Source: an uncultured Spirochaetales bacterium (GTDB lineage: Bacteria; Spirochaetota; Spirochaetia; Sphaerochaetales; Sphaerochaetaceae). From it: a stretch of DNA of 64,000 nucleotides. The stretch spans positions 1 through 64,000 of the forward strand of contig CALXRC010000008.1 in assembly GCA_944390865.1 (NCBI GenBank), read 5' to 3'. Under the pieces are notes generated by a model. That model made no database searches and had not been told where the DNA came from. It saw nothing but the letters and a program-made list of their open reading frames with translations. Positions 44,706-53,661 of the stretch are shown one piece after another; position 1 is the first letter of the stretch, and each line of letters opens with the position of its first letter. A program made the position numbers and the translations under genes.

Positions 44706-46329
44706 ATGAGGGTTTTAACGCTTATAAGAGCCGAGTGGCGTGAATGGAAAGCCGAAACACAATTGATTACAAAGCGGAATTTGTGTTTTTTATTAATTGC
44801 CTTTTTAATAATATTTGTTGGTTTTTTTTCAATAATAAGAGCAGACTTCAATTATATTGATGATTTGAAAAGAAATATTAGTGGATGGGGTGAATGGGGT
44901 ATCAATTTTTTTCGCTGGTTTCTATTTCTTGAAAATTATCTATTGCAGTTTAATATTTGGCTCGCCGATGCCTCTCCGTTAAACCAATTTGTGGCAATGG
45001 CCATTCTCGCTTGCTGCTGCGTGCTAACTGCTTTTATTTTAACTAGAAGCTTTTTATCTTCAATTACTTCAGGAGACAGCAAATTCACGGGAAAACCCGG
45101 ATATCAAGAGAATGATGCAAATAATATTAATAACTCAAAAAAGTCTCTGGACTCCGGAAAAGAAATTTCTATTCCATGTTTCATTTCCAGCTTAGCTGTT
45201 GCCTTTAATCCTTATTTTTTAGAATGTATTTCATATAAATATGAATCTGTGGGAATGGCAACTTCTATTTTTCTTGCAATCATTCCTTTTCTTTTTCTAG
45301 AAAAAAAGCACTTGTATTTAATTGTAAGCTTCTTTTCAATTTTACTGATGGCATTGACCTATCAAGCGTCAGCTGGTATTTATATAATACTTGTAATTGT
45401 TTTGGGTTTAATTAAATACCTGAAATCAGAGGAAGAGAAATTTCGAGATCTTTTATTTTTCTATATTCAATCAGCATTTGCTTTTATATTACCTTTGCTG
45501 TTGTATTACTTTTGTGCATTGACATTTGCAACTCCGTATAGAGATATTTCTATAATTTTCAATCCATTTGCATGGGCAAATAATTATTTGACGTTAATAG
45601 GAATTGTGCTTAATGACTTCAATCCTGTTTGGCTTATTCTTGTTGCACTATGCATCGTGCTTTCAGCTTTTTCATTGATAGGTGTTTCTCAAAGGCCGAA
45701 GCTCTATAGTGTTTTCTTAGTAATAACCGCATTGTTGCTATGTTCTTTTTTCTGTATTGGACCTTATATTGCGCTGAAGGACCCTACTACTGAAGCTCGC
45801 ATGATTTATGGTGTTGGATTCTTGATCGCTTTATTTGCGATTTTTCCAACCATGATGAAGCTGTCTGCCACCCCCCCCCCACCACCATTATGAAAAAATT
45901 TTGGTTGTACCATCTCTGTTGCTTACATGGTGTTTCTTTGTATGTTCTTTTGTATATGGAAATTCTCTTAGTGCTCAAAAAGACTATGAACATATGTATG
46001 AAACGATAATCATTGATGATCTAATACATAATGTCATTGATGATAAGGATGCGATGTATGAACTTGGTGTAAGGGGAACTGCCGGTATAAGCCCTGCAGT
46101 ATTGAATTCGATTAAAAGATTTCCTGTTATTGATCGGTTAGTCCCTTCTTTGCTAGACGGATTCTGGATATGGTCTGGTTATACATTAACACGATATTAT
46201 CTACCCAATATAGCAAAGGTAACTTCAGATTACAATTTTGTATCTGATAACTTTGAGCTGCTGGTTGAAAATGCATATTATAAGATATGGCTTAACAATG
46301 AGAACATTATCATTGTTGACTTTAAATAA
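44706..46329 (+). pseudogene. GtrII-type glucosyltransferase, split by a C10 tract (phase-variable, OFF)
   Basis: The first frame (44706-45893) encodes a GtrII-like membrane protein with IIRADFNYIDDLKRN and SYKYESVGMATSIFLAIIPF, then ends abnormally in ATPPPPPL at a run of ten C (45871-45880). The C-terminal part continues in the next frame to 46329 (HHHYEKILVVPSLLLTWCFF), which aligns with the 29.8-kb paralogue (NKIVLSLPACLLAWSFF; both then have a YGN segment). Removing one C (or adding two) restores a single frame of about 540 aa. Slipped-strand mispairing in such tracts is a known ON/OFF switch for surface-glycan genes. With C10 the gene reads OFF. AAGGA precedes ATG 44706. Confidence 0.85.
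45871..45880 (+). repeat. Poly-C tract (C10), candidate phase-variation switch
   Basis: Ten consecutive C within the gtrII-like coding sequence; the frame is restored with nine or twelve. It is the only G/C homopolymer of this length noticed in the window. Confidence 0.85.
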
Positions 46330-46332
46330 TAT

Positions 46333-47997
46333 TTATACTGATTCGTATATTGATCCGCCCAGGAACTCTCTTGTAATAGAATCAGCAGGAATCTCAGTTG
46401 CAGGGATTGTACAGATGAGCTCAAGGAATTTCAGAAGCCTTCTTGCTGTTGCAAATGCATAGCCTGATTCCGGTTTGACTGAGCGCAGCAGGTTCATTGC
46501 CTGAGGCGCCAGTGCTGACAGCTCATATGGCATGGCGCTGTTGATCATGACATCAGCATTGTTCTGATATGGGAAGATGTGATTTTTCTCTCCCCGTTCA
46601 ACAGAGGGCCACATGGAAAGCGTGTCTTCAGTCGGTATTGCCCGTGTCCTGTTGTCCCTGACAAGGCGGCGCAGCATTCTGTTGTCTGTTGTGCTTATCC
46701 TGTTGTGATCATCAATGATCATGCTTGTGAGTGCCGAGATGTAGATCTTAAAGCAAAGCGATGGATCAAGCTCAGGCGTCAGCGCGGGGTTGAGTCCGTG
46801 TATGCCTTCAATGATCAGTATTGAACTGGGGTACATGACAGTTTCCTCTTCTCTCATATACCTCTTGTTTTCCTTAAAGGAAAAAGAAGGCAGCAGTGTC
46901 TTGCCGTTCTCAATCAGATCATGAAGATTCTGCCTGAAAAAGCTTAGATCCAGAGCTTCCAGTGCTTCATAATCCTTCTTGCCTTCATCATCGACAGGGA
47001 CAAGCTCTCTGGTAAAATAATAGTCATCAAGGGATATCTTGATGGGATCATAGCCCAGCACTCTGAGCTGCTGGGCAAGCTTCAGTGAAAAGGTTGTTTT
47101 CCCGGATGAAGAAGGTCCCGAGATGAAGACTGCTTTGACAGTGCCTCTTGAATGGATTTTCTCGGCAGTGTCAAAGATCCTGGCATTGAACATCGCTTCA
47201 GACAGCTGAATCAGCTCTCCTGCCTTGCCGTTCAGGATTATCCTGTTCAGGTCTCCAAGTGATTCGCACTTGAGAATCTTGTTGTCTGAACTTGTTTTCC
47301 TGAATACTGAGAAGAGAAGGGGATTGTCAGCAAATGGCTTTATGGCACTGAACTGGTTTGACTGCGGATAACGCAGCAGCATGCCGTCTTCATATTGCCT
47401 CAGATCCCAGACAGTGAGCACAGATGTGTTATAGACAAGCGGCTCATAAGCCATATCGTAATACTTGCCCAGTGTGTATGTTGTAATATCCCCATCACTG
47501 ATTGTATCAAGCAGCTGATATGTATGTCTGAATGCTTCCTTGCTGAAGATCTCAGCAGCCTCAGGGTATGGTATTTTTTCCCTTGTAATTAGTAATGCTT
47601 TATTTGCTGTTTCTTTCATGAAAGAAGAAAGTGCTTCTATTTCTTCTTTTGCTGCTTTGCTGTCAGTGAATTCAAAGTAAAAGCCATCACCGAGGCTGTG
47701 ACCAATCTCTAAGTGATGCTGTGGAAAAAGACAGGCTGCTGCATATGAAAGAAGGAAACAGATTGAGTGCCTGTATATTCTCTTGCCCAGCGGCGAGAAC
47801 AGACGGATTGCCTCAATTGTTGTGGATCTGTAGATAAGAGAGTAGTGCAGGCTCTTGAATTCCCCGTTTATCAAAGCGCCTATGACAGGATTGTCCTGAT
47901 ATTCAGGCTTATCTGGAGCTTTCAGAAACTCTCTTACGCTCACTCCTCTTTCAACCTGATATGTCTTGCCTTCATAAAGAACAGTAACTTTTTCCAT
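46333..47997 (-). CDS. Uridine kinase-family protein with TGS/ThrRS-like N-terminus
   Basis: About 554 aa. The N-terminus is a TGS-like domain (VTVLYEGKTYQVERGVSVREFL), followed by a threonyl-tRNA synthetase second-additional-domain-like region (HHLEIGHSLGDGFYFEF). The C-terminal half is a phosphoribulokinase/uridine kinase P-loop domain (FISGPSSSGKTTFSLKLAQQL, SLDDYYF, ILIIEGIHGLNP). This architecture is known as a nucleoside kinase in Treponema, Clostridium and Thermotoga and phosphorylates uridine or a similar substrate. ATG 47997 starts exactly at the TGS domain; a longer frame to 48126 is rejected. No Shine-Dalgarno sequence is present and a TATATT lies 7 nt upstream. Confidence 0.85.
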   Translation of the reverse strand: MEKVTVLYEGKTYQVERGVSVREFLKAPDKPEYQDNPVIGALINGEFKSLHYSLIYRSTTIEAIRLFSPLGKRIYRHSICFLLSYAAACLFPQHHLEIGHSLGDGFYFEFTDSKAAKEEIEALSSFMKETANKALLITREKIPYPEAAEIFSKEAFRHTYQLLDTISDGDITTYTLGKYYDMAYEPLVYNTSVLTVWDLRQYEDGMLLRYPQSNQFSAIKPFADNPLLFSVFRKTSSDNKILKCESLGDLNRIILNGKAGELIQLSEAMFNARIFDTAEKIHSRGTVKAVFISGPSSSGKTTFSLKLAQQLRVLGYDPIKISLDDYYFTRELVPVDDEGKKDYEALEALDLSFFRQNLHDLIENGKTLLPSFSFKENKRYMREEETVMYPSSILIIEGIHGLNPALTPELDPSLCFKIYISALTSMIIDDHNRISTTDNRMLRRLVRDNRTRAIPTEDTLSMWPSVERGEKNHIFPYQNNADVMINSAMPYELSALAPQAMNLLRSVKPESGYAFATARRLLKFLELICTIPATEIPADSITREFLGGSIYESV

Positions 47998-48172
47998 ATA
48001 GCAAAATATAATATGAATAGGCAAAGGGTGCAAAGGAATTAGTTTATGCGCCGATGACTTCTGATTATTGTTTACAGTGTATTGGCTGCTGGCAGTGCAA
48101 TCATGAAACGTATCTCCTGATTTCAAGCCAGCTGCCTGGTCTCATACCCGCTGGCCTGCTCTGATACCGCAG

Positions 48173-49486
48173 TCAGTTCAGCAGAGTGGATGCATTTAAC
48201 GTGAATTTCCATGCTGGTATGACTCTGATAAGTCCATATGCGCTGCTGATTGTCTCTTCTTCATCCATGGTGACAATATACCCAGTAGAAAGATTCAGTT
48301 CCTTCATTGCGCACTCAAGACCTCTGATTTCTCTTTCACGTGATTCCTGAAACTCATCTGTGACCTGGATAAGGTGCCGAGGCTCTGAATCACTGCCGCT
48401 TAACAGAAAATCTGTCTCATAGCCATCTTCAGATCTGAAATATGATGGCTTTAATGAAGAGTAATGCATGATGGTTAAAAGAATGATGTGCTCAAGGATT
48501 ATTCCTGAAGAAGAGCTGAATTCACGGAAAAGCACAGCTGCCTGATGATCGATTGCGTAGAGCTTCTTCGCATTACGCTCCTTCTCCTTTTCCGTGCCGT
48601 AGATCGTGAGCTCATTCATGAAACAGGTGTCACACATAATTTCAATATATGATGATACCAGAGGCAGGGATGTCTTGTATCCTGCGCTCTCCAGAACGTT
48701 CACAAGTTTTCTCAGTGTGAAAGGCGCACCGGAATTCTTGGTCATCCTTTTCATCAGATACCTGAGCATTGCACTTCTTGATATGTCATAGCGGTCGATG
48801 ATGTCTCTTGAGAATGTGAGGTCGAAATAGCTGTTCAGTATTATTTGCCTTAATTCTGCATCATCGTTATGGCAAAGCTGCGGATAAGAACTTCTTGCCA
48901 TGTACAGGTCAAACTGCCGCCTCAATATGTTTCTCTCACTGTCAGAATAGTTTTCTTTCAATTCGTATTCTATGTCATTGAAGGACAGAAATTCTCTGAA
49001 TGACAGAGGGTAGAATTTCTGAGGTATGCATCTGCCCCTTAATTCATCAGCAAGGTCTGCACTGAGCATTTTTGCGCTTGATCCTGTGATCATTACATGG
49101 CAGGGATGTGCCTCCATAAGATGTGCAACACCACCGCCCCAGTTCTTGATTCCCTGCACCTCATCAAGAAAGAACCAGACACTCTTGTCTTTCTGGAATT
49201 CCGGATATAATGAATAGTATGCATCTTCAATCATGGAAAAGGGAAAATCCAGATCTGCAGATGTGAAGAAGCTTAAGTAGCAGATACGTTCCGGTTCTAC
49301 TCCTGAATCAATAAGATCTGAAGCATATCTTTTCATGAAGGATGTTTTCCCAATGCGTCTTGCGCCTACAATGACTGTTGCCATCCCGTCCATTTCATAT
49401 ACTCTGAAATCTCTGGGTTTCAAAGGGGCTGCTGATATGAGTTCTCTGTCGGAGAGGATTTTTCTTTTCATCTCATCAATTGTCAT
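48173..49486 (-). CDS. AAA_14/DUF4143 ATP-binding protein
   Basis: A 437-aa P-loop ATPase: Walker A VIVGARRIGKTSF, Walker B-like VWFFLDEVQGI, MITGSSAKMLSADLADELRGR, FYPLSFREFLSF leading into DUF4143, and a C-terminal nuclease-like ETDFLLSG plus IQVTDE tail. Function of the family is unproven. ATG 49486 with GGAGA 7 nt upstream is chosen over 49549. The upstream region carries two tandem 33-bp repeats listed separately. Confidence 0.86.
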   Translation of the reverse strand: MTIDEMKRKILSDRELISAAPLKPRDFRVYEMDGMATVIVGARRIGKTSFMKRYASDLIDSGVEPERICYLSFFTSADLDFPFSMIEDAYYSLYPEFQKDKSVWFFLDEVQGIKNWGGGVAHLMEAHPCHVMITGSSAKMLSADLADELRGRCIPQKFYPLSFREFLSFNDIEYELKENYSDSERNILRRQFDLYMARSSYPQLCHNDDAELRQIILNSYFDLTFSRDIIDRYDISRSAMLRYLMKRMTKNSGAPFTLRKLVNVLESAGYKTSLPLVSSYIEIMCDTCFMNELTIYGTEKEKERNAKKLYAIDHQAAVLFREFSSSSGIILEHIILLTIMHYSSLKPSYFRSEDGYETDFLLSGSDSEPRHLIQVTDEFQESREREIRGLECAMKELNLSTGYIVTMDEEETISSAYGLIRVIPAWKFTLNASTLLN

Positions 49487-49508
49487 CGCTGCTCTCCAAA
49501 TAATCTGA

Positions 49509-49574
49509 TATTGCAAATATGATTTTATCAATTTTATCAGTATTTGCAAATATCAAATTATCAAAAATCAGGTT
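49509..49574. repeat. Two tandem 33-bp repeats upstream of a DUF4143 ATPase gene
   Basis: TTGCAAATAT recurs at 49511-49520 and 49544-49553, and TTATCA at 49525-49530 and 49558-49563, giving a 33-bp period. Each unit also contains the palindrome-like ATTTGCAAAT core. They sit 25-90 nt upstream of ATG 49486 (minus strand), where a promoter and operator would be expected. Confidence 0.6.
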
Positions 49575-49686
49575 AATTGATAATTTGGTATTGCCAGATC
49601 AGCCGAAGCTTGCCGGTTTCCTGATGCTATTGCTGGCATCATGCAGAAAGAGACATACATATAGATGGATGAGAAAATCTCTGCCT

Positions 49687-50994
49687 TCAGACATGCTGTA
49701 TCAGATCTTTTAATCTTGATGCAGCATAAAGAGGTACATTGATCAGTCCGTCCTGCTCCTTATAAGGAAGAAGCGATGCTCTGAATGATACACGGGGCTT
49801 ATACTTTTCCCTGTATGTCTTAAGACTTTTTGCTTTTGTGTTGATTCCTGATTTGACTTCAAGCGGAATGATGTCACCGCCAGATTCAATGAGAAAGTCA
49901 ATTTCTGCTGTACTCCGCTCATTCGAATAGTATGCAATTCCCGTCCATCCTGATGAAATGAGCTCTTGAAGAACATACTGCTCTGTCAGAGCGCCTTTGA
50001 AGATATCCATAACCGAGTTGCCTTCAAGCATTATCCTTGGATCTATGCGGGAAAGAGCACAGAGCAGACCAGTATCATGCATGAATAGCTTGAATACGGA
50101 CTGATCCTCGTATGCGGACATTGGTATAGCAGGTACTGTCACTCTATGAACCCTGTTGATTATCCTGCAGCTTTCAAGCCAGGCAAAGCCTGTTTCATAG
50201 TCTTTTGATTTTGCTCCTTCCTTCATAATGCTATATGTAAATTTTTTGTTTTCCTTTGCAAGCTGAGATGGAAGCGACATAATGATTCTTCTGCAGCGGA
50301 CAGCAGTTTCTCCGGGAGCATGTTTTGAGAGATCTGAGAGATAGGACTCTATAATATCGTTCTGGACTTTGCGCATCGCTTCACTGTTGTGAGATTCTGT
50401 CCAGCTGCTGACTGCAGCCGGCATTCCGCCTGTCAGCATATACTCTCTGAGGTGTTCTATATAGCTGTCATGAAAAGTATTCACCATTGAAAAGTCTTCA
50501 GAAAGAAGCTCTGCCAGTCCTTTTTCTCCTGCAGCAAGAAGGAATTCTTTGAATGACATTGGATAAAGATTCATGAAACTTACTTTTCCGACTGGGAATG
50601 AAATTCCTTCATGCTCTGCAATCCCAAGCAATGAGCCGGCCGCAATCACAGGAAATTCAGGGGCATCCTCAGCAAAATATTTCAGTGCCGTCAGTGCTCT
50701 TGGAGCTTCTTGTATTTCATCCAGAAAGACAAGCGTATCATGCGGGCTTATCTTTTTCTGTGAGATTATTTCCAGGAGTCTTATTATCCTTTTGGGATCA
50801 ATATCTCCGTCAAAAATCTGCTTTGCTGCGGAATTCCTCTCAAAGTTGATCTTCACATAAGAATTGAAAGAAGTCTTTCCAAACTCTTCAATGAGCCAGG
50901 TTTTCCCTACCTGACGTGCGCCGCGGACTATCAGCGGAAGTCTGGCTGGAGCATTTTTCCATGCTTGCAGTTCTGTGATTGCTGTTCTGTACAT
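49687..50994 (-). CDS. AAA_14/DUF4143 ATP-binding protein
   Basis: A 435-aa ATPase: IVRGARQVGKTWLIEEF Walker A, TLVFLDEIQEAPRAL Walker B, VIAAGSLLGIA, FPVGKVSFMNLYPMSFKEFLLA, DUF4143 region from about residue 200, and a C-terminal PD-(D/E)XK-like segment STAEIDFLIESGGDIIPLEVKSG. It is only distantly similar to the 48.2-kb protein, so the two were probably acquired separately. A TATAAT (51012-51017, minus strand) lies about 20 nt before ATG, preceded by tandem repeats. Confidence 0.87.
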   Translation of the reverse strand: MYRTAITELQAWKNAPARLPLIVRGARQVGKTWLIEEFGKTSFNSYVKINFERNSAAKQIFDGDIDPKRIIRLLEIISQKKISPHDTLVFLDEIQEAPRALTALKYFAEDAPEFPVIAAGSLLGIAEHEGISFPVGKVSFMNLYPMSFKEFLLAAGEKGLAELLSEDFSMVNTFHDSYIEHLREYMLTGGMPAAVSSWTESHNSEAMRKVQNDIIESYLSDLSKHAPGETAVRCRRIIMSLPSQLAKENKKFTYSIMKEGAKSKDYETGFAWLESCRIINRVHRVTVPAIPMSAYEDQSVFKLFMHDTGLLCALSRIDPRIMLEGNSVMDIFKGALTEQYVLQELISSGWTGIAYYSNERSTAEIDFLIESGGDIIPLEVKSGINTKAKSLKTYREKYKPRVSFRASLLPYKEQDGLINVPLYAASRLKDLIQHV

Positions 50995-51010
50995 AAGTTT
51001 TTCCTAAGAA

Positions 51011-51104
51011 GATTATACCATTTTTTTCACTGAATAAAAGATAAGTTTTCCTTTTTTTACACGTAATAAAAGGTAAAATATCCTTTTTTTACGACGAATG
51101 TTAT
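51011..51104. repeat. Three tandem about-32-bp repeats upstream of a DUF4143 ATPase gene
   Basis: Units at about 51011-51040, 51041-51072 and 51073-51104 share CC(A)TTTTTTT(C)AC followed by an AATAAAAG-like end (least conserved in the third). The first unit contains the gene's TATAAT on the minus strand. Their position across the promoter suggests operators, possibly for autoregulation. Confidence 0.6.
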
Positions 51105-51379
51105 ATGTCTAGTTCGCCATGACGGAAGCTGCGTCGCTTTTCATGATGTGCTGATTCAGCAGAGTCATGTGGAATATGTCTTGGCTGTATGCATGATTCT
51201 TGATCCAAGAGCATGAACTCAAAAAACAGTAACCGTTTGATTCATGCCGTCATTGTTGATATGCCGAGACAAACTCATTCAAACCAGTCAGGCCTGCATT
51301 TTTCTATATTGTCTTTAAGTACAGCAGATATCTGGCAGCATCTGCCGGCATGATGCCCTTCAGATGCTGTTGCTGAGGA
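51105..51379. other. Intergenic gap downstream of Wzi-like gene
   Basis: No gene, RNA or clear terminator was recognised. Short CAGCATCTGCCGG / CAGATGCTG-type sequence near 51330-51370 could form hairpins after the wzi-like stop. Confidence 0.3.
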
Positions 51380-53134
51380 TCAGAAAATGCTGTAGCTGAT
51401 GGCAAATGTGAACTGGACATCGCCTTTGCCCTTATCTTCCTGATTGTCAAAATTGGTGATCCAGATGAGATCCAGAGCAGAGGAAATGCTCAAATTGTCA
51501 ACTAGATAAATCTTTCCGTTCAGGCCAAGTCTGTATGTATACTCAATTGCACCATTATTGGATGGATCAAACGGGTTTTCTGTCATGAGAAAACCTGGAA
51601 CATCTTCGCTGCCTGAGAAGCGAGAGTTGATGCTGTTTTTGTTTGTGACTCCATGGGCCATGAAGAACAGTTCTGCCCCTGCTTCCCATTTAAACGGGAC
51701 TGTATATTTGAAAGAAGTCTGAAAAGCCAGCGCATCTGAGCCGAACGGGAAACTCAGATACTGGCGGTAGATGTTCTTTCCTCCGTTGATCCTTACTGAA
51801 CCTAAGTAGTCCTGAGAATAGGCAGGAGAGCTGCCTGATTTTGCTCCTTCGCCTTTATGGTACATGAGAGGAGAAGTGTAAACAGCTTCAAGATTTACAG
51901 AAACATAGCCTTTTTCAAGAGGAAGAGTTCCCCTTAAGCCTCCCATGACACCCCACATATTCAGTGTGGCGTTGTCTTCCGGTGCCTTCACCTCGCCGAA
52001 TACACTGAAGTCATCGAGGGCAAATGAGGCATAAAGTTGCAGATGCTTTGCAGGAGAAAATTCAAGCTCTATGGATGCCAGAGAATTTGCATTTGCCGGC
52101 ATGTAATAACCATGCATTATAAGCAGAGGATTGAAGATTCTGGCATCAAGGTAGTTTGTGTCTGACTGATACATGATAGCCTCATTTATCGAGAGCCTCA
52201 GCTTATCGCTGAACATCCTGAACTCGAAGCGGTGGGCAATGAACATCTGTATGCCGTTGAGAGCGTCTTCAAACTGATAATCTGTCAGCTTCCCTTCGCT
52301 ATCCTTGCTTATTGTGTAGTTCATCGGATGTGTGAAGAAGCTGACATACATGTCGAAGTCAAACCATGTGTTGTTCGATGCTGAAAGATTCAGATAGTCA
52401 TGATAGGGCAGTGTATTGCCAAGAATCAGGTTCCCCATTGTTCCGTTGCCCATGGAGAGCTGACCTCGTCCAATGGTCAGTGACAAGTATTCAAACCCAG
52501 CAGAAAGGTAGGAGTTATCTGTCACATCCAGTTCAAGATCTCCTCCTGACAGGTATGGAATGTTTGTCGCCCAGGTTCCCTTGAACCTGTCTTCTTCAAA
52601 CCTCATGTTCCTTCTCTCGCTTGCCGTATCATCAAAAAGCAGGGCTTCGCTGGAAACAGAATTCGCAAAACCGAGGGAAAGCCCGATATCGGCGGCAAAA
52701 TAATCACTGACATACATGCCTGCATTGAAGCGTATGAGCTTATCGTTCAGGACATCATTTTCCCAGTCGTCCTGAGTGTTGTACTCAGGATTTGTATGGG
52801 CTGCAAAAGCAGGGGAGAAGGCAAGGTTCCAGTCAAAGGCCACTGTGCTGTTATTTGTCTCATCACTGATAAACTCGCTGATGATTCCTGCCAGATTCCT
52901 TGCGGCCTCGCTTGTAGGCGTAACTCTTGCCATCTGCTGCTTCAGATCGGCAATGTTCCAGGGCCTGGCACCTTCTGCGGCAGCAAGCCCCTCCAGCTGG
53001 TAAAGCGCATCCACATAATCATAGATCGGAGATGAAAGCGGAATGATCTTCATCTCCTTCCCGCCTGCGTACAAAGTCATCGCAGCAAGAACCAGTATCA
53101 GCAAGCAGAACAGCTTCCTGCCTTTTCCAAACAT
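51380..53134 (-). CDS. Wzi-like capsule assembly outer-membrane protein, paralogue 3
   Basis: A 584-aa protein with a signal peptide (GRKLFCLLILVLAAMTLYA), plug-like PIYDYVDALYQLEGLAAAEGARPWNIADLKQQM, and strands including RGQLSMGNGTMGNLILGNTLPYHDYLNLS, which matches the GxGxxGNxxxGDN segment of the other two Wzi-like proteins. It ends TFAISYSIF. ATG 53134 is chosen because GGAGGGGG lies 8 nt upstream; 53155 overlaps that site. It follows the HAD phosphatase and second neuB genes in one minus-strand unit, tying it to nonulosonate capsule production. Confidence 0.78.
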   Translation of the reverse strand: MFGKGRKLFCLLILVLAAMTLYAGGKEMKIIPLSSPIYDYVDALYQLEGLAAAEGARPWNIADLKQQMARVTPTSEAARNLAGIISEFISDETNNSTVAFDWNLAFSPAFAAHTNPEYNTQDDWENDVLNDKLIRFNAGMYVSDYFAADIGLSLGFANSVSSEALLFDDTASERRNMRFEEDRFKGTWATNIPYLSGGDLELDVTDNSYLSAGFEYLSLTIGRGQLSMGNGTMGNLILGNTLPYHDYLNLSASNNTWFDFDMYVSFFTHPMNYTISKDSEGKLTDYQFEDALNGIQMFIAHRFEFRMFSDKLRLSINEAIMYQSDTNYLDARIFNPLLIMHGYYMPANANSLASIELEFSPAKHLQLYASFALDDFSVFGEVKAPEDNATLNMWGVMGGLRGTLPLEKGYVSVNLEAVYTSPLMYHKGEGAKSGSSPAYSQDYLGSVRINGGKNIYRQYLSFPFGSDALAFQTSFKYTVPFKWEAGAELFFMAHGVTNKNSINSRFSGSEDVPGFLMTENPFDPSNNGAIEYTYRLGLNGKIYLVDNLSISSALDLIWITNFDNQEDKGKGDVQFTFAISYSIF

Positions 53135-53154
53135 ACAAATACCCCCTCCACACA

Positions 53155-53661
53155 TTATTGTTTATACTCTTCATCATAAGGCAGCGGAGGAAAGAATTCA
53201 TCAACTATTTCCCTGATGACTCCTTCGCCTCCTTTCTTTGCCGCAATATATGAGACACAGCTGCACACTGATTTCACTGCATCAGCAGGGCAGGCGCTGA
53301 AACCTGCCGCCTTGAGAAGCGGAATGTCATTAATGTCATCCCCGATATACAGGACATTATCGAGCGTGATGCCGAGGGAAGAGCATAACTGGCCTGCCGC
53401 TTTCAGCTTGTCTTTGCAGCCGGGAACGTAATAGTCCAGCTTCAGTTTGTCTGCTCTTCTCCTGTTGAGCTCCACGTTCTCGCCCGTGATGATTCCTGTC
53501 CTGATTCCCAGCTTTCTGAGAATTGAGAAACCCATGCCGTCTCTTGTGTTGAACTTCTTCAGCTCATCGCCTTTTTCAGAATAGTACATTCCTCCGTCTG
53601 TCAGACAGCCGTCACAGTCAGTGAGAAACAGTCTTATATCCTTGCCGTTGCTGATGATCAT
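53155..53661 (-). CDS. KdsC-like HAD phosphatase
   Basis: A 168-aa capless HAD phosphatase of the KDO-8-phosphate phosphatase class: Asp15 and Asp17 in LTDCDGCLTDGG, TGIITGENVELNRRRADKLKLDYYVPGC, GDDINDIPLLKAAG. It starts right after the neuB stop. In the Bacteroides KDN pathway and in animals, NeuB-type synthase plus such a phosphatase implies a 9-phosphate intermediate, so this enzyme probably makes the free nonulosonic acid. It is strongly similar to the C-terminal half of the 34.2-kb fusion protein but clearly diverged from it. Confidence 0.85.
   Translation of the reverse strand: MIISNGKDIRLFLTDCDGCLTDGGMYYSEKGDELKKFNTRDGMGFSILRKLGIRTGIITGENVELNRRRADKLKLDYYVPGCKDKLKAAGQLCSSLGITLDNVLYIGDDINDIPLLKAAGFSACPADAVKSVCSCVSYIAAKKGGEGVIREIVDEFFPPLPYDEEYKQ

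Noticed and set aside
45901-46329. Separate small gene for the 142-aa frame
   Set aside because: It starts only with TTG, has no ribosome site and aligns with the C-terminus of the GtrII paralogue; it is the second half of the frameshifted gene.
49505-49575. CRISPR-like array
   Set aside because: Only two units without distinct spacers of conserved length and no cas genes; better described as tandem promoter repeats. The same holds for the repeats at 51011-51104.
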